From: Microbulbifer sp. SAOS-129_SWC
GTDB lineage: Bacteria; Pseudomonadota; Gammaproteobacteria; Pseudomonadales; Cellvibrionaceae
Reading direction: 5' to 3'
Length of the DNA stretch: 64,000 nucleotides
Assembly (NCBI RefSeq): GCF_039696035.1
Contig: NZ_CP155567.1
Location: 2,227,001-2,291,000 of the forward strand
The translations under genes and the position numbers were made by a program. Shown here in pieces: positions 1 through 9,085 of the stretch (the first letter of the stretch is position 1; every line of letters starts with the position of its first letter). The notes under the pieces were generated by a model that did not search any database, had not been told where the DNA came from, and worked only from the letters and a program-made list of their open reading frames with translations.

Positions 1-567
1 GTAGGCGAGACCGCCGGCGCCCGCGGGGCGCGGGTCGAGAATCAGCCACCAGAACAGCAGCCCCTCGATGGCCATGCTCCAGTTCATCAGGTCGTACAGT
101 GGCCGGCTCAGCATGGCGTCGAAATGCACGGCCGGCGTCAGCCAGAAATAGATCAGGCCGACGAACAACAGCGGTGCGACAAATGGATGCTGGATGGTGC
201 GGTACAGCGGCCGCAGCACGCGGCCGACCGCGTTCATTGCCGGCATGCGGGTAAGGAATGGTGGCAGCCCGGCGGTGAGGATTGGCAGCGGTGCCGCCAG
301 GGCGATCAGAAACGGTGCCAGGTGGTGCAGTACCAGATGCTGGCCGCGGTGGGTGAAGAACATGTACTGGGCGAGGTAGTCGTAACGCGTCTGCGTCACT
401 GTATAGATGGCGGCGACACCGAGCAGGAAGGCGAGCGGTCGCCAGAAACCGACCGGCGTTCCGCGGCGGCGGCGCTGCCGTATCCCGCGCAGGTAGAGTG
501 CAATGGCTCCCAGGCAGGCCAGGAACCAGCTGGCGGAAAACTCCCACGGCAACAGGCTGTTCAGCAT
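1..567 (-). CDS. caa3-type cytochrome c oxidase assembly factor CtaG (partial, C-terminus outside window)
   Basis: I translated this open frame by hand; it is open to the window edge, so 189 N-terminal residues are visible and the C-terminus is missing. It begins MLNSLLPWEFSASWFLACLG and is a polytopic membrane protein with hydrophobic segments near residues 10-25, 45-57, 83-103, 130-145 and 165-180. The stretch FFTHRGQHLVLHHLAPFLIA with its paired histidines, and the later FDAMLSRPLYDLMNWSMAIEG, match the caa3_CtaG family, whose members help copper delivery and assembly of heme-copper oxidases at the cytoplasmic membrane. GGAG lies about 9 bases before the ATG at 567. The family assignment is firm; which oxidase it serves cannot be seen, because its expected oxidase or SCO-type neighbours would lie outside the window. 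Confidence 0.85.
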   Translation of the reverse strand, partial: MLNSLLPWEFSASWFLACLGAIALYLRGIRQRRRRGTPVGFWRPLAFLLGVAAIYTVTQTRYDYLAQYMFFTHRGQHLVLHHLAPFLIALAAPLPILTAGLPPFLTRMPAMNAVGRVLRPLYRTIQHPFVAPLLFVGLIYFWLTPAVHFDAMLSRPLYDLMNWSMAIEGLLFWWLILDPRPAGAGGLAY

Positions 568-831
568 CGAACTCCACTCTCCGGAAAGCGACGACTGCCG
601 GCAATTCCCTAGCGCGCTTGCCCGCTGTCGGGGATGCCTCTGCCACAACAGTGCCATAAAGGGGCACGATTTGCACCGGGAATATGGCGGGCAACCCATT
701 GCCGATACCGCGCGCGCAACTGCCCGCGGAGTGCCGGCGTGATAGGCTGATGAAAGTGTCAGCGTTTAGCCCGGCCAGAAAGCGTGCCCGGTTGCAAACG
801 TGTGGGCGAACAACCAGCAGGGGTAAATCCG

Positions 832-1077
832 ATGAAATCCATTGCTCCCAATGCCCTCGGCGTTGCCATTGGTGCGCTGTGGGCGCTCTATGTTTTCTTC
901 TGCGGTATCACTGCGCTGTTCGGGTGGGGAACCACCCTGGTCGAGGTACTCGGCTCCCTGTACATCGGTTATGGGCCGACCCTCGCGGGTGCCGTGATCG
1001 GCGCGGTGTGGGGATTTGTCGACGGTTACATCGCCGGTGTGGTGATTGGCTGGATTTACAACAAACTGTCCAAGTGA
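832..1077 (+). CDS. Small two-segment membrane protein (holin-like annotation family)
   Basis: This 81-residue protein starts at ATG 832, which has AGGGG about 8 bases upstream; an upstream in-frame ATG at 784 lacks a comparable ribosome site. It has two hydrophobic glycine- and alanine-rich segments, around residues 7-35 and 45-75, with a short central loop and a basic C-terminal tail (YNKLSK). Similar short proteins in marine gammaproteobacteria are labelled 'bacteriophage holin', but no phage gene is nearby here. A general role as a small inner-membrane protein is as likely. It lies between the divergent CtaG gene and the convergent metal transporter. Function is unknown. Confidence 0.7.
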   Translation: MKSIAPNALGVAIGALWALYVFFCGITALFGWGTTLVEVLGSLYIGYGPTLAGAVIGAVWGFVDGYIAGVVIGWIYNKLSK

Positions 1078-1111
1078 GCTCCCTGGAGAGCACTTAAACT
1101 CCCCGGGCGAT

Positions 1112-1128
1112 GGCCGCATCGAGCGGCC
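1112..1128. terminator. Short hairpin between convergent genes
   Basis: GGCCGC and GCGGCC are perfect inverted repeats around a 5-base loop. They sit in the 53-base gap between the convergent holin-like and CDF genes. There is no T-tract on either side, so it is at best a weak bidirectional terminator. Confidence 0.3.
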
Positions 1129-1130
1129 GC

Positions 1131-2054
1131 CTATTGCGCCTTCAGCGCCAGAATCCGCCGGGCGCCGTTGAGGACGATCAGCCCCACAATGGTCCCGATC
1201 ACCAGATCCGGGTAGCGGGACCCGGTCCAGGCGACCAGGGCACCTGCCGCGATGACACCCAGGTTGATCAGCACGTCGTTGGCCGAGAAAATCCAGCTCG
1301 CCCGCATATGCGCTCCGCCTTTACGGTGTCTGGCGATCAGCATTAAACACGCGGCATTGGCGAGCAGGGCGAGCAGCGCGACGGCCATCATCAGTTGCGA
1401 TTGCGGCTCGCTGCCGAAGACAAAACGCCGCGCCACTTCAGCGAGTACCCCAAGGGCCAGAATCAGCTGCAGCACGCCGGCAAAATGGGCGGCGCGCACC
1501 TGCATTTTTACGCTGTGCCCGACGGCGTAGAGCGCCAGGCCATAGACCGCCGCGTCGGCAAGCATATCCAGGGCGTCGGCGATCAGCCCGGTGGACTCGG
1601 CAATTACCCCCGCGGCCAGTTCCAGCACAAACATCAGCGCATTGATCGCGAGCAGTAAACGCAGGCTTTTCGATTCATCTTCGGCCGGCCCCGCGGGCGC
1701 TTCCGTTGCGGTCTGTTCATCGGCGGCGTGGGATTCCAGCAGGCGGGCACCCAGCCGCAGGCGCTGGAGTTTGTCCGCAATCGGGGCGGGCGCACCGCTG
1801 TGCACGATTTCCAGGCGGCGGTTGGGCAGGTCGAAAGACAGTGTGTGAATGCCGTCAAATTCGCTTAATGCGAGGCGAATCATCCGCTCTTCCGTGGGGC
1901 AGTCCATCTTCGTGACGGAAAAGACGCTCACCCGATTGCCGTGCTGCGGGGACGCGGCTGCGCTGTCTCCATCGACGGCACTGCCTTCCACTGCATCGCC
2001 ATCGACCGCCGGTGCCGGGGGGCAGGCACTGTTGTCGCCACGGGTTTTCTCCAC
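1131..2054 (-). CDS. Cation diffusion facilitator transporter with N-terminal HMA-like domain
   Basis: The product is 307 residues from a GTG start at 2054, which is preceded by GGAGG. The open frame runs further upstream but in sequence that looks like the antisense of the next gene. After an acidic, low-complexity N-terminus (about residues 1-45) comes a ferredoxin-like metal-binding fold with KMDCPTEE, a variant of the CxxC heavy-metal-associated motif. A CDF membrane domain with about six segments follows (about residues 125-305). TM2 carries ALDMLAD, giving a DxxxD pair; TM5 carries FSANDVLIN, where the usual metal-binding His four residues before the Asp is not present. Expected role: efflux of a divalent cation (Zn, Co, Ni or Fe) from cytoplasm to periplasm. 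The metal cannot be predicted from this site. No regulator is adjacent. Confidence 0.82.
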   Translation of the reverse strand: MEKTRGDNSACPPAPAVDGDAVEGSAVDGDSAAASPQHGNRVSVFSVTKMDCPTEERMIRLALSEFDGIHTLSFDLPNRRLEIVHSGAPAPIADKLQRLRLGARLLESHAADEQTATEAPAGPAEDESKSLRLLLAINALMFVLELAAGVIAESTGLIADALDMLADAAVYGLALYAVGHSVKMQVRAAHFAGVLQLILALGVLAEVARRFVFGSEPQSQLMMAVALLALLANAACLMLIARHRKGGAHMRASWIFSANDVLINLGVIAAGALVAWTGSRYPDLVIGTIVGLIVLNGARRILALKAQ

Positions 2055-2134
2055 GATACCTCCAACTTCACTATTTGGATATTTCTGCGCTGGCTTCACG
2101 GATACGCGCCAGCTGCACGAAGGGTAGCGGATAG

Positions 2135-3025
2135 TTACCGCGGCGTCTCCAGCGCGCGAATCCCCGCGGCGAGCAGGCCGGCGAGATCGATGGCATTGGT
2201 CGCGTGCGGAATGGAGTTGCAGGTAACCACGCGCGCCGCGCTGGCGGCCAGTTGCGCCGCGGCCGTATCGGCGAAGACGCCGTGCACGGCGATGCACACC
2301 GCCTTCGGCAATCCGAGCTGCTGCAGCTGCTTCAGGGTTTCCAGCATCGTGTGCCCGCTGGAGACGATATCGTCTACCAGCACTGGCGTGTGGTCGCGCC
2401 AATGGTCGATATCCGGCGCACTGACTTCCACATCCCGATCGCCGTGGCGGGTTTTATCCAGGACCGTGCAGGGGGCTTCCGCGCGCTCGGCTACCGCCTG
2501 CACCCATTGCGCACTTTCGCTGTCGGGGCCGATCAGCAGCGGCCGCTCGATATTGGCCGCGATCCACTGCGCAATCAATGGCGCCGCCTGCAGGGCCCGA
2601 GCGGGAATCGTGTAGATCTCCGACAGCGATGCATAGCGGTGCAGGTGCGGATCCACGGTAACCAGCGCATCGACGCAGGACGACAGCAGGCGGGCAAAAT
2701 AGCGCGAGGTGATCCCTTCACCGGGGTGAAAGCGTTTGTCCTGGCGCATATAGGGTAGATAGGGCGCCGCCAGCAACACCGATTCCGCCCCCAGGTCGCG
2801 CAGGGTCTGCGCGAGTAGCAGGGCCGGCAGGGCGTTGCGATCCGGCTGGTGCAGGTCTGCGAGCAGTACCACTGTGCGTCCGGCAACCTCGGCGCGTACG
2901 CGAAAGTAGCTCTCGCCATCGGGAAACTGGCGCCGCTCCAGCCGGCCTTCGACCGCGGCCAGGCCCGCTGTCACGGCTTCGGCGAGGGTGCGATTGGGGT
3001 GCAGGTTGAACAGGAAATCGGTCAT
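2135..3025 (-). CDS. prs: Ribose-phosphate diphosphokinase (PRPP synthetase), short divergent type
   Basis: This 296-residue protein would make PRPP from ribose 5-phosphate and ATP in the cytoplasm. Visible family features are an N-terminal FPDGE substrate motif (about residues 35-40), TVDPHLHRY in place of the usual TVDLHADQ-type metal and ATP site, and VLVDDIVSSGHTML as the PRPP-binding loop. The flexible catalytic loop reads LDKTRHGDRDVEVSA rather than the usual DKRRP form, and the chain is about 20 residues shorter than housekeeping Prs. It is therefore probably a second, specialised paralogue. The ATG at 3025 overlaps the stop of the upstream phosphoketolase-like gene as ATGA, so the two are translationally coupled. 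This suggests that pentose phosphates made or drained by one enzyme are used by the other. Confidence 0.88.
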   Translation of the reverse strand: MTDFLFNLHPNRTLAEAVTAGLAAVEGRLERRQFPDGESYFRVRAEVAGRTVVLLADLHQPDRNALPALLLAQTLRDLGAESVLLAAPYLPYMRQDKRFHPGEGITSRYFARLLSSCVDALVTVDPHLHRYASLSEIYTIPARALQAAPLIAQWIAANIERPLLIGPDSESAQWVQAVAERAEAPCTVLDKTRHGDRDVEVSAPDIDHWRDHTPVLVDDIVSSGHTMLETLKQLQQLGLPKAVCIAVHGVFADTAAAQLAASAARVVTCNSIPHATNAIDLAGLLAAGIRALETPR

Positions 3026-5475
3026 TGCGCGTCCCTGCCGATTGCGCTGCCGGGAAAGCGCAGCAGCGGGCGCGGGTCGGCTTTGCCTGCCAGGGCTGCG
3101 AGCTCGTTGGCTTCCAGCCACTCGGACAGTTCGACCTCCAGCAGCGCGGCGAGTGATTGCAACAGCTGTAACCAGCTGCAGCCGTTGGCGAACAGCATGC
3201 CTTCGGTATCCAGAGTGCCGCCCTGGTTGCGGTAGCCACAACAGGTGTGTCGACCGCCGCCCGGCAACAGGCCGGTCAATGCTTCGGGGCGCGTGTGGCA
3301 GGCCACCAGCGTGGCGGTGGCGGCAGCGGGAAACAGTGCCGCGACCAGCGATGTCTCCGCCCCCGCGGCCCGCTCGCGCGCGTCGCGGAAGTCGCGACGA
3401 AAGCGCCCCGGTTCCAGCAGGCACACCAGCGCGGCATCGACGCCGCGCTTCTCCAGGCGCTGGTAGGCCAGCAGACATTGCTGCAGCTGGTACGCGCCCA
3501 CGGCGACCAGGCGCACGCTGGCGGCCGCGCGGCCCTTCAGCAGCAGGGCGCCGTCGCGCACCAGTTGTTGCGCCTGCTCGCCGTCGAGCAATACTGGCAG
3601 TTCCCGTTTCGGCACGACCAGCGCGTGCAGTTCCCCCTGTCGCTGGTAGCAGTCCGCCAGCGCCGCTGTGGCGCTGTTGGCGTCTACCGGGAAGCGCACC
3701 ACACTGGTGTCGGACAGTTCGCCCAGCATTGCCTCGCACAGGGTGGGGTCCTGGTGGGACTGTTCATTCTTGCCGTTCTCCCAGGTGTGCGAACTGAGCA
3801 GGAAGGGCACCGATAGCCACCGGGGCGGCCGGCCGGCCTCTTTCTGGTGGCGCGCAAAGATCAGCTCCTGGCGGATGATGCCGAGCATCTTTACCGCGAA
3901 GGCCTCATAACTGACCACCAGATTGATACCGCCCTTGTTGCCCAGTGCCGCGCAGGCCACGGCTTCCTCGTTGAGCGCGGTGATCACCGCGCCGTCGACA
4001 GCCTCGTCACTGCCGGCTTCTGGCACGTATACCCGGTGACGGAAGCGCTCCAGCGTGCAGTAGAAGCGGTTGCTGTGCAGCTCGTCGGGGTTGCCGATGC
4101 GCACCCGCCACTCGGGATTGGCGGCGGTGACGGCGACAAAATAGCCGTCGAGCGCCGCCATCGGCGACTCGCGCTCGTCGGTGGTTTTCCAGTCCGGCGG
4201 TGGCAAATGCTGCAGCTCGACCGCGCGCCTGCCCAGCGGGTGATCTTTTTCCTGCGGGCGGTTCTGGGCGGCGTGGTCGGTGAAGTAGGGCAGCACCGCG
4301 AGCAGCTCTCTCTCCTCGATAAACAATTCGGCGGTGCCCGCGTTGAATTCCCGGCGGGCGCCATCGTCCTGTGCCGGATTGGCCGACAGCGGCAGGCTGT
4401 GCGCGCGGTTGGTGCCGGCCCCCGGAAAGCCATAGCCCTTGGGGGCTTCGGCGATCACATAGTGCAGCGGCACGGGGTAGTGGGCGCTGCCATTTTTGAT
4501 CGCATCGACGCAGCCCTGCAGGCGCTCCTCCGCCTCGAAAATGGCCCAGGCAAACGCCGCCGGGTCGGTGCCGTCGATCAGCAGCGGGTCGAAACCGTTC
4601 AGGCGCAGGTGGGCGGCGAACCAGTCGACGCCGCCCTGCTGGAACAGCGTGGAGCGCTGTTCGATGCGCCGCCCGTTGGCGATCATGATGGGGGTGACCA
4701 GACCACAGTCCTCGGCGCGCCACCAGCGCGGCGCCCAGTCGCTGCCGCGCTGTTCCTCGAAGGCGCCGTCGCTGACGAAGGCCACCAGCCGCTCGCCGGG
4801 CAGCGGCATATGCACATACTGCAGTTCGGCAAAGCCCAGGTAGCCGCCCTCGAGAATGCCGCCGGCGGTGTGCACATTGACGTGGCTGCCCAGCGGTGAC
4901 GCGGGGTGGCCGTGCGCGTCGAGCGCGTAGGAATAGAAATCCTGCACCAGCCGGGTGAGCCCGGCATCCGACCAGCCGTAGCGGTCCGCGTGCGCCGCTT
5001 CCATATTGCCCACCAGCAGGTTGCAGGCGTCGATGGCGGCAACGCAGTGGCCCTGGCCCATCAGCCAGCTGCGGGTGATGCCGCCGAGGGCGTTGGCGGC
5101 CAGGTAGCCGATATAGCCGGGCACCATATTCAGGGCGCCGCCGGAGTGGCCCTGCGGGTCGGCCTTGAAATCGCCGGCGACCAGGGGGCGGCCGTCGATA
5201 TACACGCGCTTGGCATAGGTCATGTGCACCACCAGCCACATGGCCGCGAGTGCCAGGCGGTCGGCCGCCGCCAGCAGCAGGAACACGTCCGCCCTGTCGC
5301 CGACGGCACCGCGCTGCTCCAGGTCGCAGGCCAGGCGGAACACGTTGACCTGGGTGTCGGCGCGGTGGTGGATGACACCGCAGCCCGCGGCCCAGGTGGC
5401 GAAGTCGGCGTGATGCTCGCGGTAGCTGCGCGCCTGGCGCTCCTGTCTGTGCCACTGGTGCATATTCCGGTTCAT
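3022..5475 (-). CDS. Phosphoketolase-family TPP enzyme (divergent)
   Basis: The protein is 817 residues, the usual phosphoketolase length. The start at ATG 5475 has GGAG seven bases upstream. Phosphoketolases split xylulose 5-phosphate or fructose 6-phosphate with phosphate into acetyl phosphate plus a glyceraldehyde or erythrose phosphate, using thiamine diphosphate. Family landmarks in order are DPQGHSGGALNMVPGYIGY, MGQGHCVAAIDACN, GGILEGGYLGFAE, FVSDGAFEE (TPP site), PKGYGFPGAGTNRAHSLPL, VVSYEAFAVKM and SHQDPTL near residue 580-590. Several positions differ from classical Xfp, for example GHSGGALN instead of GHWGTTPG. It therefore belongs to a side branch that databases sometimes label 'xylulose 5-phosphate 3-epimerase'. 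The exact reaction is uncertain. It is coupled to prs and divergent from ppk2. Confidence 0.85.
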   Translation of the reverse strand: MNRNMHQWHRQERQARSYREHHADFATWAAGCGVIHHRADTQVNVFRLACDLEQRGAVGDRADVFLLLAAADRLALAAMWLVVHMTYAKRVYIDGRPLVAGDFKADPQGHSGGALNMVPGYIGYLAANALGGITRSWLMGQGHCVAAIDACNLLVGNMEAAHADRYGWSDAGLTRLVQDFYSYALDAHGHPASPLGSHVNVHTAGGILEGGYLGFAELQYVHMPLPGERLVAFVSDGAFEEQRGSDWAPRWWRAEDCGLVTPIMIANGRRIEQRSTLFQQGGVDWFAAHLRLNGFDPLLIDGTDPAAFAWAIFEAEERLQGCVDAIKNGSAHYPVPLHYVIAEAPKGYGFPGAGTNRAHSLPLSANPAQDDGARREFNAGTAELFIEERELLAVLPYFTDHAAQNRPQEKDHPLGRRAVELQHLPPPDWKTTDERESPMAALDGYFVAVTAANPEWRVRIGNPDELHSNRFYCTLERFRHRVYVPEAGSDEAVDGAVITALNEEAVACAALGNKGGINLVVSYEAFAVKMLGIIRQELIFARHQKEAGRPPRWLSVPFLLSSHTWENGKNEQSHQDPTLCEAMLGELSDTSVVRFPVDANSATAALADCYQRQGELHALVVPKRELPVLLDGEQAQQLVRDGALLLKGRAAASVRLVAVGAYQLQQCLLAYQRLEKRGVDAALVCLLEPGRFRRDFRDARERAAGAETSLVAALFPAAATATLVACHTRPEALTGLLPGGGRHTCCGYRNQGGTLDTEGMLFANGCSWLQLLQSLAALLEVELSEWLEANELAALAGKADPRPLLRFPGSAIGRDAQ

Positions 5476-5697
5476 TACCCGCTCCGCTGCTGTGGCACCG
5501 ACAGCGCCGTGGTGACTTTCCGGTGCCGTTTCGCCATGCTCACAACTAAGGTTAAATGACAGTAATAGTCGAGTCGGCAACGGGTGTCTTCAGCCTGTTG
5601 TTGCTGTGTATTGGCGCTGGCATCTGTTGCCGCCAGGCGGTGTCGGTCGTCAGCGGGATCGGCAGGCGGGCGCGTGTCATCGGTCACGGAGGCAGGA

Positions 5698-6492
5698 ATG
5701 AAACAGGATGGCAAACACCCTTCGGGCGCGAAGTCGCGGAAGAAAAAGTACAAAAAGGAGCTGCGCGCGCTGCAGATCAAGCTGGTCACGCTGCAGCGAC
5801 ACCTGATCCAGCACGACCTGCAGATTGCCATCCTGTTCGAGGGCCGCGACGGGGCGGGCAAGGATGGCACCATCAAGCGCATCATCGAGCACCTGAGCCC
5901 ACGGGAGACGCGGGTGGTGGCACTGGGCAAGCCATCGGACCGGGATAACGCCAGCTGGTATTTCCAGCGCTATGCCTCGCACCTGCCGTCGCGCCAGGAA
6001 ATGGTGCTGTTCAACCGCAGCTGGTACAACCGCGCCGGCGTCGAGCGGGTGATGGGCTTCTGCACCGACCATGAGTACCGCGAGTTTATGGATGCGGTGG
6101 TGCCGTTCGAGACGATGCTGGTGCGCTCGGGGATCCAGATCATCAAGTACTACCTGGATATCGATAGAGAGGAGCAGCGCCAGCGCCTGAAGGCGCGCAA
6201 GGTGGACCCGCTCAAACAGTGGAAGGTCAGCCCGGTGGACAAGGTGGCGCTGAAGCACTGGGACGAGTACAGCGTGGCCCGCAACGAAATGCTCGCCCGC
6301 AGCCACAGTGAAATCGCCCCCTGGTACGTGGTGTGCGCCGATGACAAGAAAACCGCGCGCCTGAATGTCATCCGCCATATCCTGGCCACGGTGGAGTGCC
6401 CGGAGTCGGATCAGCAGGCCGAGGCTCCCGATCCCGATATTGTCTTTCCCTACGACGGCGCGCATCTGCTCAGCGGCAAGATTGCACCTTGA
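5698..6492 (+). CDS. ppk2: Polyphosphate kinase 2
   Basis: A 264-residue cytoplasmic PPK2 that transfers phosphate between polyphosphate and nucleotides. The start at ATG 5698 follows GGAGGCAGGA. Walker A is FEGRDGAGKDGT (about residues 48-59), Walker B-like is VLFNRSWYNRAGVERVMGF (about residues 102-120), and the lid region is RKVDPLKQWKVSPVD (about residues 173-187). Length and motifs fit the one-domain, NDP-phosphorylating class, though nucleotide preference cannot be read with certainty. It diverges from the phosphoketolase-prs operon across about 220 bases that should hold promoters for both. The context implies that polyphosphate serves as an energy or phosphate reserve alongside PRPP and acetyl-phosphate metabolism. 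Confidence 0.93.
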   Translation: MKQDGKHPSGAKSRKKKYKKELRALQIKLVTLQRHLIQHDLQIAILFEGRDGAGKDGTIKRIIEHLSPRETRVVALGKPSDRDNASWYFQRYASHLPSRQEMVLFNRSWYNRAGVERVMGFCTDHEYREFMDAVVPFETMLVRSGIQIIKYYLDIDREEQRQRLKARKVDPLKQWKVSPVDKVALKHWDEYSVARNEMLARSHSEIAPWYVVCADDKKTARLNVIRHILATVECPESDQQAEAPDPDIVFPYDGAHLLSGKIAP

Positions 6493-6561
6493 TGGCACCG
6501 GGTCAGGGGGGCAGGGGGCGCCGCCAAATTCCGCGCTCCGCGGGGGGCGGCCGGGTAGCGG

Positions 6562-6825
6562 CTATTCCCCGGAGGCGCTGCCGCCGATCCTCTGCTGCAG
6601 GTAGTCGACGGTGTCATCGAGGCTCTGCAGCTTGTTGTAGTCCTGTTCCGGAATATCCAGCTGGAACTCCCGTCCCACGGCAATGGCGAAATTCAGGAAA
6701 TCCATCGAGTCGAAGTCGTACTGATCACGGATCGGCGTTTTCGCCTCCAGCTGCTGCGGGTCGATGTCCGGCGCCACTTGCAGCAGCTTTTCCAGGGTCA
6801 GGGCCCTGATCTCGTCGCGGGTCAT
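6562..6825 (-). CDS. Acyl carrier protein
   Basis: An 87-residue acidic helical protein with the carrier signature YDFDSMDFLNFA, whose serine (about residue 40) is the 4'-phosphopantetheine site. It is the last gene of the acs-E1a-E1b-E2 operon, its ATG overlapping the E2 stop as ATGA. A dedicated ACP at the end of a 2-oxoacid dehydrogenase operon is unusual. It is distinct from fatty-acid AcpP, having DFDSMDF rather than DSLD. Possible roles are accepting the acyl group made by the complex or by the adjacent AMP-forming ligase, but no ketosynthase or acyltransferase is present in the window. Confidence 0.9.
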   Translation of the reverse strand: MTRDEIRALTLEKLLQVAPDIDPQQLEAKTPIRDQYDFDSMDFLNFAIAVGREFQLDIPEQDYNKLQSLDDTVDYLQQRIGGSASGE

Positions 6826-8018
6826 AGCGCTTCCGGCTCCTGTAGCAATCGATCCAGTTCGGTCAGGAAGATGCCGCCGCGGTGACCGTCGCTGACGCGG
6901 TGATCGGCGGCGAGGCTGGCGTTGATGATGCGGCGCAGCTGCGGCTTGCCATCGACCGGCCACACGCGTTCGACGATGGAGCCGAAGCCGACAATCGCCA
7001 CCTGCGGCGGGTAGATGATCGGGAATACGGTTTCCACACCCTGTTCGCCGAGGCTGGTGACGGTGATGGTGGCATCCTGCAGCTCTGTTGCGCGCAGGTG
7101 GCCGCCGCGGGCGCGGTTCACCAGATCGGCGAACTCCGGCATCAGCGCGTCGATACCCTTGTCCTGCACACTGTGCAGTGCCGGTACCACCAGGCCGCCG
7201 CTGCGCAGCGAGATGGCCACGCCGATATGTACCTCATCGTGCCGTTGTGTCGCGCCGTCGATAAAGAAGCCGTTCAGCTCCGGGGTTTTCTGCACTGCCC
7301 GCGCCACCGCCTTCAGCAGCAGTAGTGCGTAGACGGCGCGCTGCTGCAACGGGCGTTCCGCATTGTGCGCCTGCAGCCAGTCGAGTGCGCGCGACAGGTC
7401 GATGCTGGTGGAAAGATAGTAGTGCGGAATTTCCCGCTTGGAGTGCGCCACGGCGGCGGCGATGGCGTGGCGCATGTCGCCCGCGGCAGGCCTCTCAGCG
7501 GGCTGCGGCCTGGTCGCCGGGGCCGCGGGGCCGGCACTGTGCACCACGTCCTCCACGCTGATGGCGCCACCGGGGCCGCTGCCGGTTATACCGCTCGGGT
7601 CGATACCCAGCTCGCGCGCGCGGCGGCGTGCGGCGGGGGAGATGCGCAAGCGCGCGTGCGCCGCTGTCGTTGCGCCGCCGCGCTGTGCGATTGTCGAGGC
7701 AGGCGGCGCGCTGGACTTTTCTGTTTTTTGGGACGCGGGTTGCTGCGCGGCAACGGCCCCTGCGGCCGTGTCTGCGGTTTCGCCCTCGACGCTGTAGGTG
7801 GCGAGCACCGTACCCACCGGAACCTTCTGATCCGGCTGTACGAGGATGTTGTCGAAAGTACCGGATTCGAAAATTTCGATATCGATAATGCCCTTGTCGG
7901 TCTCCACCGCGGCGACGATATCGCCTTTTTTCACGCGATCGCCGGGTTTGACGAACCATTCCCGCAGTGTGGCGGATTCCATATCCGCGCCCAGGGAAGG
8001 CAGGTGAAAGTCAGACAT
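6822..8018 (-). CDS. 2-oxoacid dehydrogenase E2 (dihydrolipoamide acyltransferase)
   Basis: The 398-residue protein starts [20 protein letters not shown]. Domain order: one lipoyl domain (about residues 1-78) with the lipoylated lysine in [11 protein letters not shown], an Ala/Pro-rich linker, a peripheral subunit-binding domain with [16 protein letters not shown] (about residues 120-150), and the acyltransferase core with the C-terminal catalytic ADHRVSDG motif. It would transfer the acyl group from E1-bound hydroxyethyl-TPP to CoA. It overlaps the E1 beta stop by 8 bases and the ACP start by 4. The lipoyl and core features resemble pyruvate/acetoin-type complexes. Substrate is likely pyruvate, acetoin or another short 2-oxo compound; no E3 gene lies in the operon, so a shared lipoamide dehydrogenase must be used. 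Confidence 0.92.
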   Translation of the reverse strand: MSDFHLPSLGADMESATLREWFVKPGDRVKKGDIVAAVETDKGIIDIEIFESGTFDNILVQPDQKVPVGTVLATYSVEGETADTAAGAVAAQQPASQKTEKSSAPPASTIAQRGGATTAAHARLRISPAARRRARELGIDPSGITGSGPGGAISVEDVVHSAGPAAPATRPQPAERPAAGDMRHAIAAAVAHSKREIPHYYLSTSIDLSRALDWLQAHNAERPLQQRAVYALLLLKAVARAVQKTPELNGFFIDGATQRHDEVHIGVAISLRSGGLVVPALHSVQDKGIDALMPEFADLVNRARGGHLRATELQDATITVTSLGEQGVETVFPIIYPPQVAIVGFGSIVERVWPVDGKPQLRRIINASLAADHRVSDGHRGGIFLTELDRLLQEPEAL

Positions 8019-8991
8019 TGCGGGCCATTGCCTCACGCGCTGTTGCCGCGATGGTTTCCGCCTGGGGCAGCGCGGCCTGCTCCAGGTGCCTGGCGTAGGG
8101 GATGGGTACTTCGGCGGTGCACACCCGGGAGAGCGGCGCGTCCAGGTCGTAAAAGGCCTGCTCGGCGATGCGCATGCCGATTTCCGCGGCGAGGCTGCCG
8201 CTGCGCCAGCCCTCATCCACCATCACCGCGCGGCGGGTCTTGCGCACCGAGGCGAGAATCGTCTTCTCGTCGAGTGGCCGCAGCGAGCGCAGGTCGACGA
8301 CCTCGGCGCTGATTCCCTCCTGCGCCAGTTGCTCCGCGGCCTGCAGCGTCTTGGGCAGATTGCCGCCGTAGGTGATCAGGCTGATGTCCTCGCCGCCGCG
8401 GCGCACGGCGGCGCGGCGCAATTCGGTCACCGGCAGGCTTTCATCCAGCTCGCCCTCCATGTTGTAGAGCGCGTTGTGCTCGAAAAGGATTACCGGGTCC
8501 GGGTCTTCCAGCGCCAGCGCCAGCATGCCGCGCATATCCTCCAGCGTGGCCGGGGCGATCACGCGCAGGCCGGGGACGTGGGCGTACCAGCATTCCAGGC
8601 TGTGGGAGTGCTGGGCGGCCAGCTGGCGGCCGGCGCCGGTGGTCATGCGCAGCACCACCGGCACATTGAACTGGCCGCCGGACATATGCCGCAGCGTGGC
8701 GGCGGTATTCACGATCTGGTCGAGGCACAGCAGGCTGAAGTTGACCGTCATCACCTCGACGATCGGCCGCATGCCGCCGAGCGCCGCACCGATACCGGCG
8801 CCCACAAAAGCGGATTCCGACAGTGGCGTATCGCGGATGCGCGCCTCGCCGAACTCCTGCAACAGCCCCTTGCTGACCGCGTAGCAGCCGCCGTAGCGGC
8901 CCACGTCTTCGCCCATCAGGAAGACCCGTTCGTCGGACTGCAGGGCGTCGCGCAGCGCATTGCGCATGGCTTCGCGATAGGTGGTTTTCAT
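8011..8991 (-). CDS. 2-oxoacid dehydrogenase E1 component, beta subunit
   Basis: A 326-residue transketolase-like beta subunit (PdhB/AcoB type). It has the N-terminal [37 protein letters not shown], and the C-terminal swivel domain [15 protein letters not shown]. The ATG at 8991 has AGGAAG about 6 bases upstream. It pairs with the alpha subunit encoded 94 bases upstream to decarboxylate a 2-oxoacid or cleave acetoin with TPP. The histidine-containing segment [20 protein letters not shown] is typical of the active-site entrance. The next gene (E2) starts inside this gene's last codons. Confidence 0.92.
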   Translation of the reverse strand: MKTTYREAMRNALRDALQSDERVFLMGEDVGRYGGCYAVSKGLLQEFGEARIRDTPLSESAFVGAGIGAALGGMRPIVEVMTVNFSLLCLDQIVNTAATLRHMSGGQFNVPVVLRMTTGAGRQLAAQHSHSLECWYAHVPGLRVIAPATLEDMRGMLALALEDPDPVILFEHNALYNMEGELDESLPVTELRRAAVRRGGEDISLITYGGNLPKTLQAAEQLAQEGISAEVVDLRSLRPLDEKTILASVRKTRRAVMVDEGWRSGSLAAEIGMRIAEQAFYDLDAPLSRVCTAEVPIPYARHLEQAALPQAETIAATAREAMARNV

Positions 8992-9085
8992 TGCACTTCC
9001 TGTGAATTTATCTGCAGGATTGGCAGGTGCTCGGCGTATTCCATTCGATTTTTCCGTTAGCGCAGCCCCAAAACACTCCTGTCCG

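Noticed and set aside
832..1077. Holin as evidence of a prophage
   Set aside because: No endolysin, capsid, terminase or integrase gene is nearby.
1941..2615. 224-codon plus-strand frame over the CDF/prs junction
   Set aside because: Antisense to both genes and low-complexity Ala/Ser/Arg.
4007..5455. 482-codon open frame in another minus-strand phase of the phosphoketolase gene
   Set aside because: Arg/Pro-rich shadow translation with no recognisable motif.
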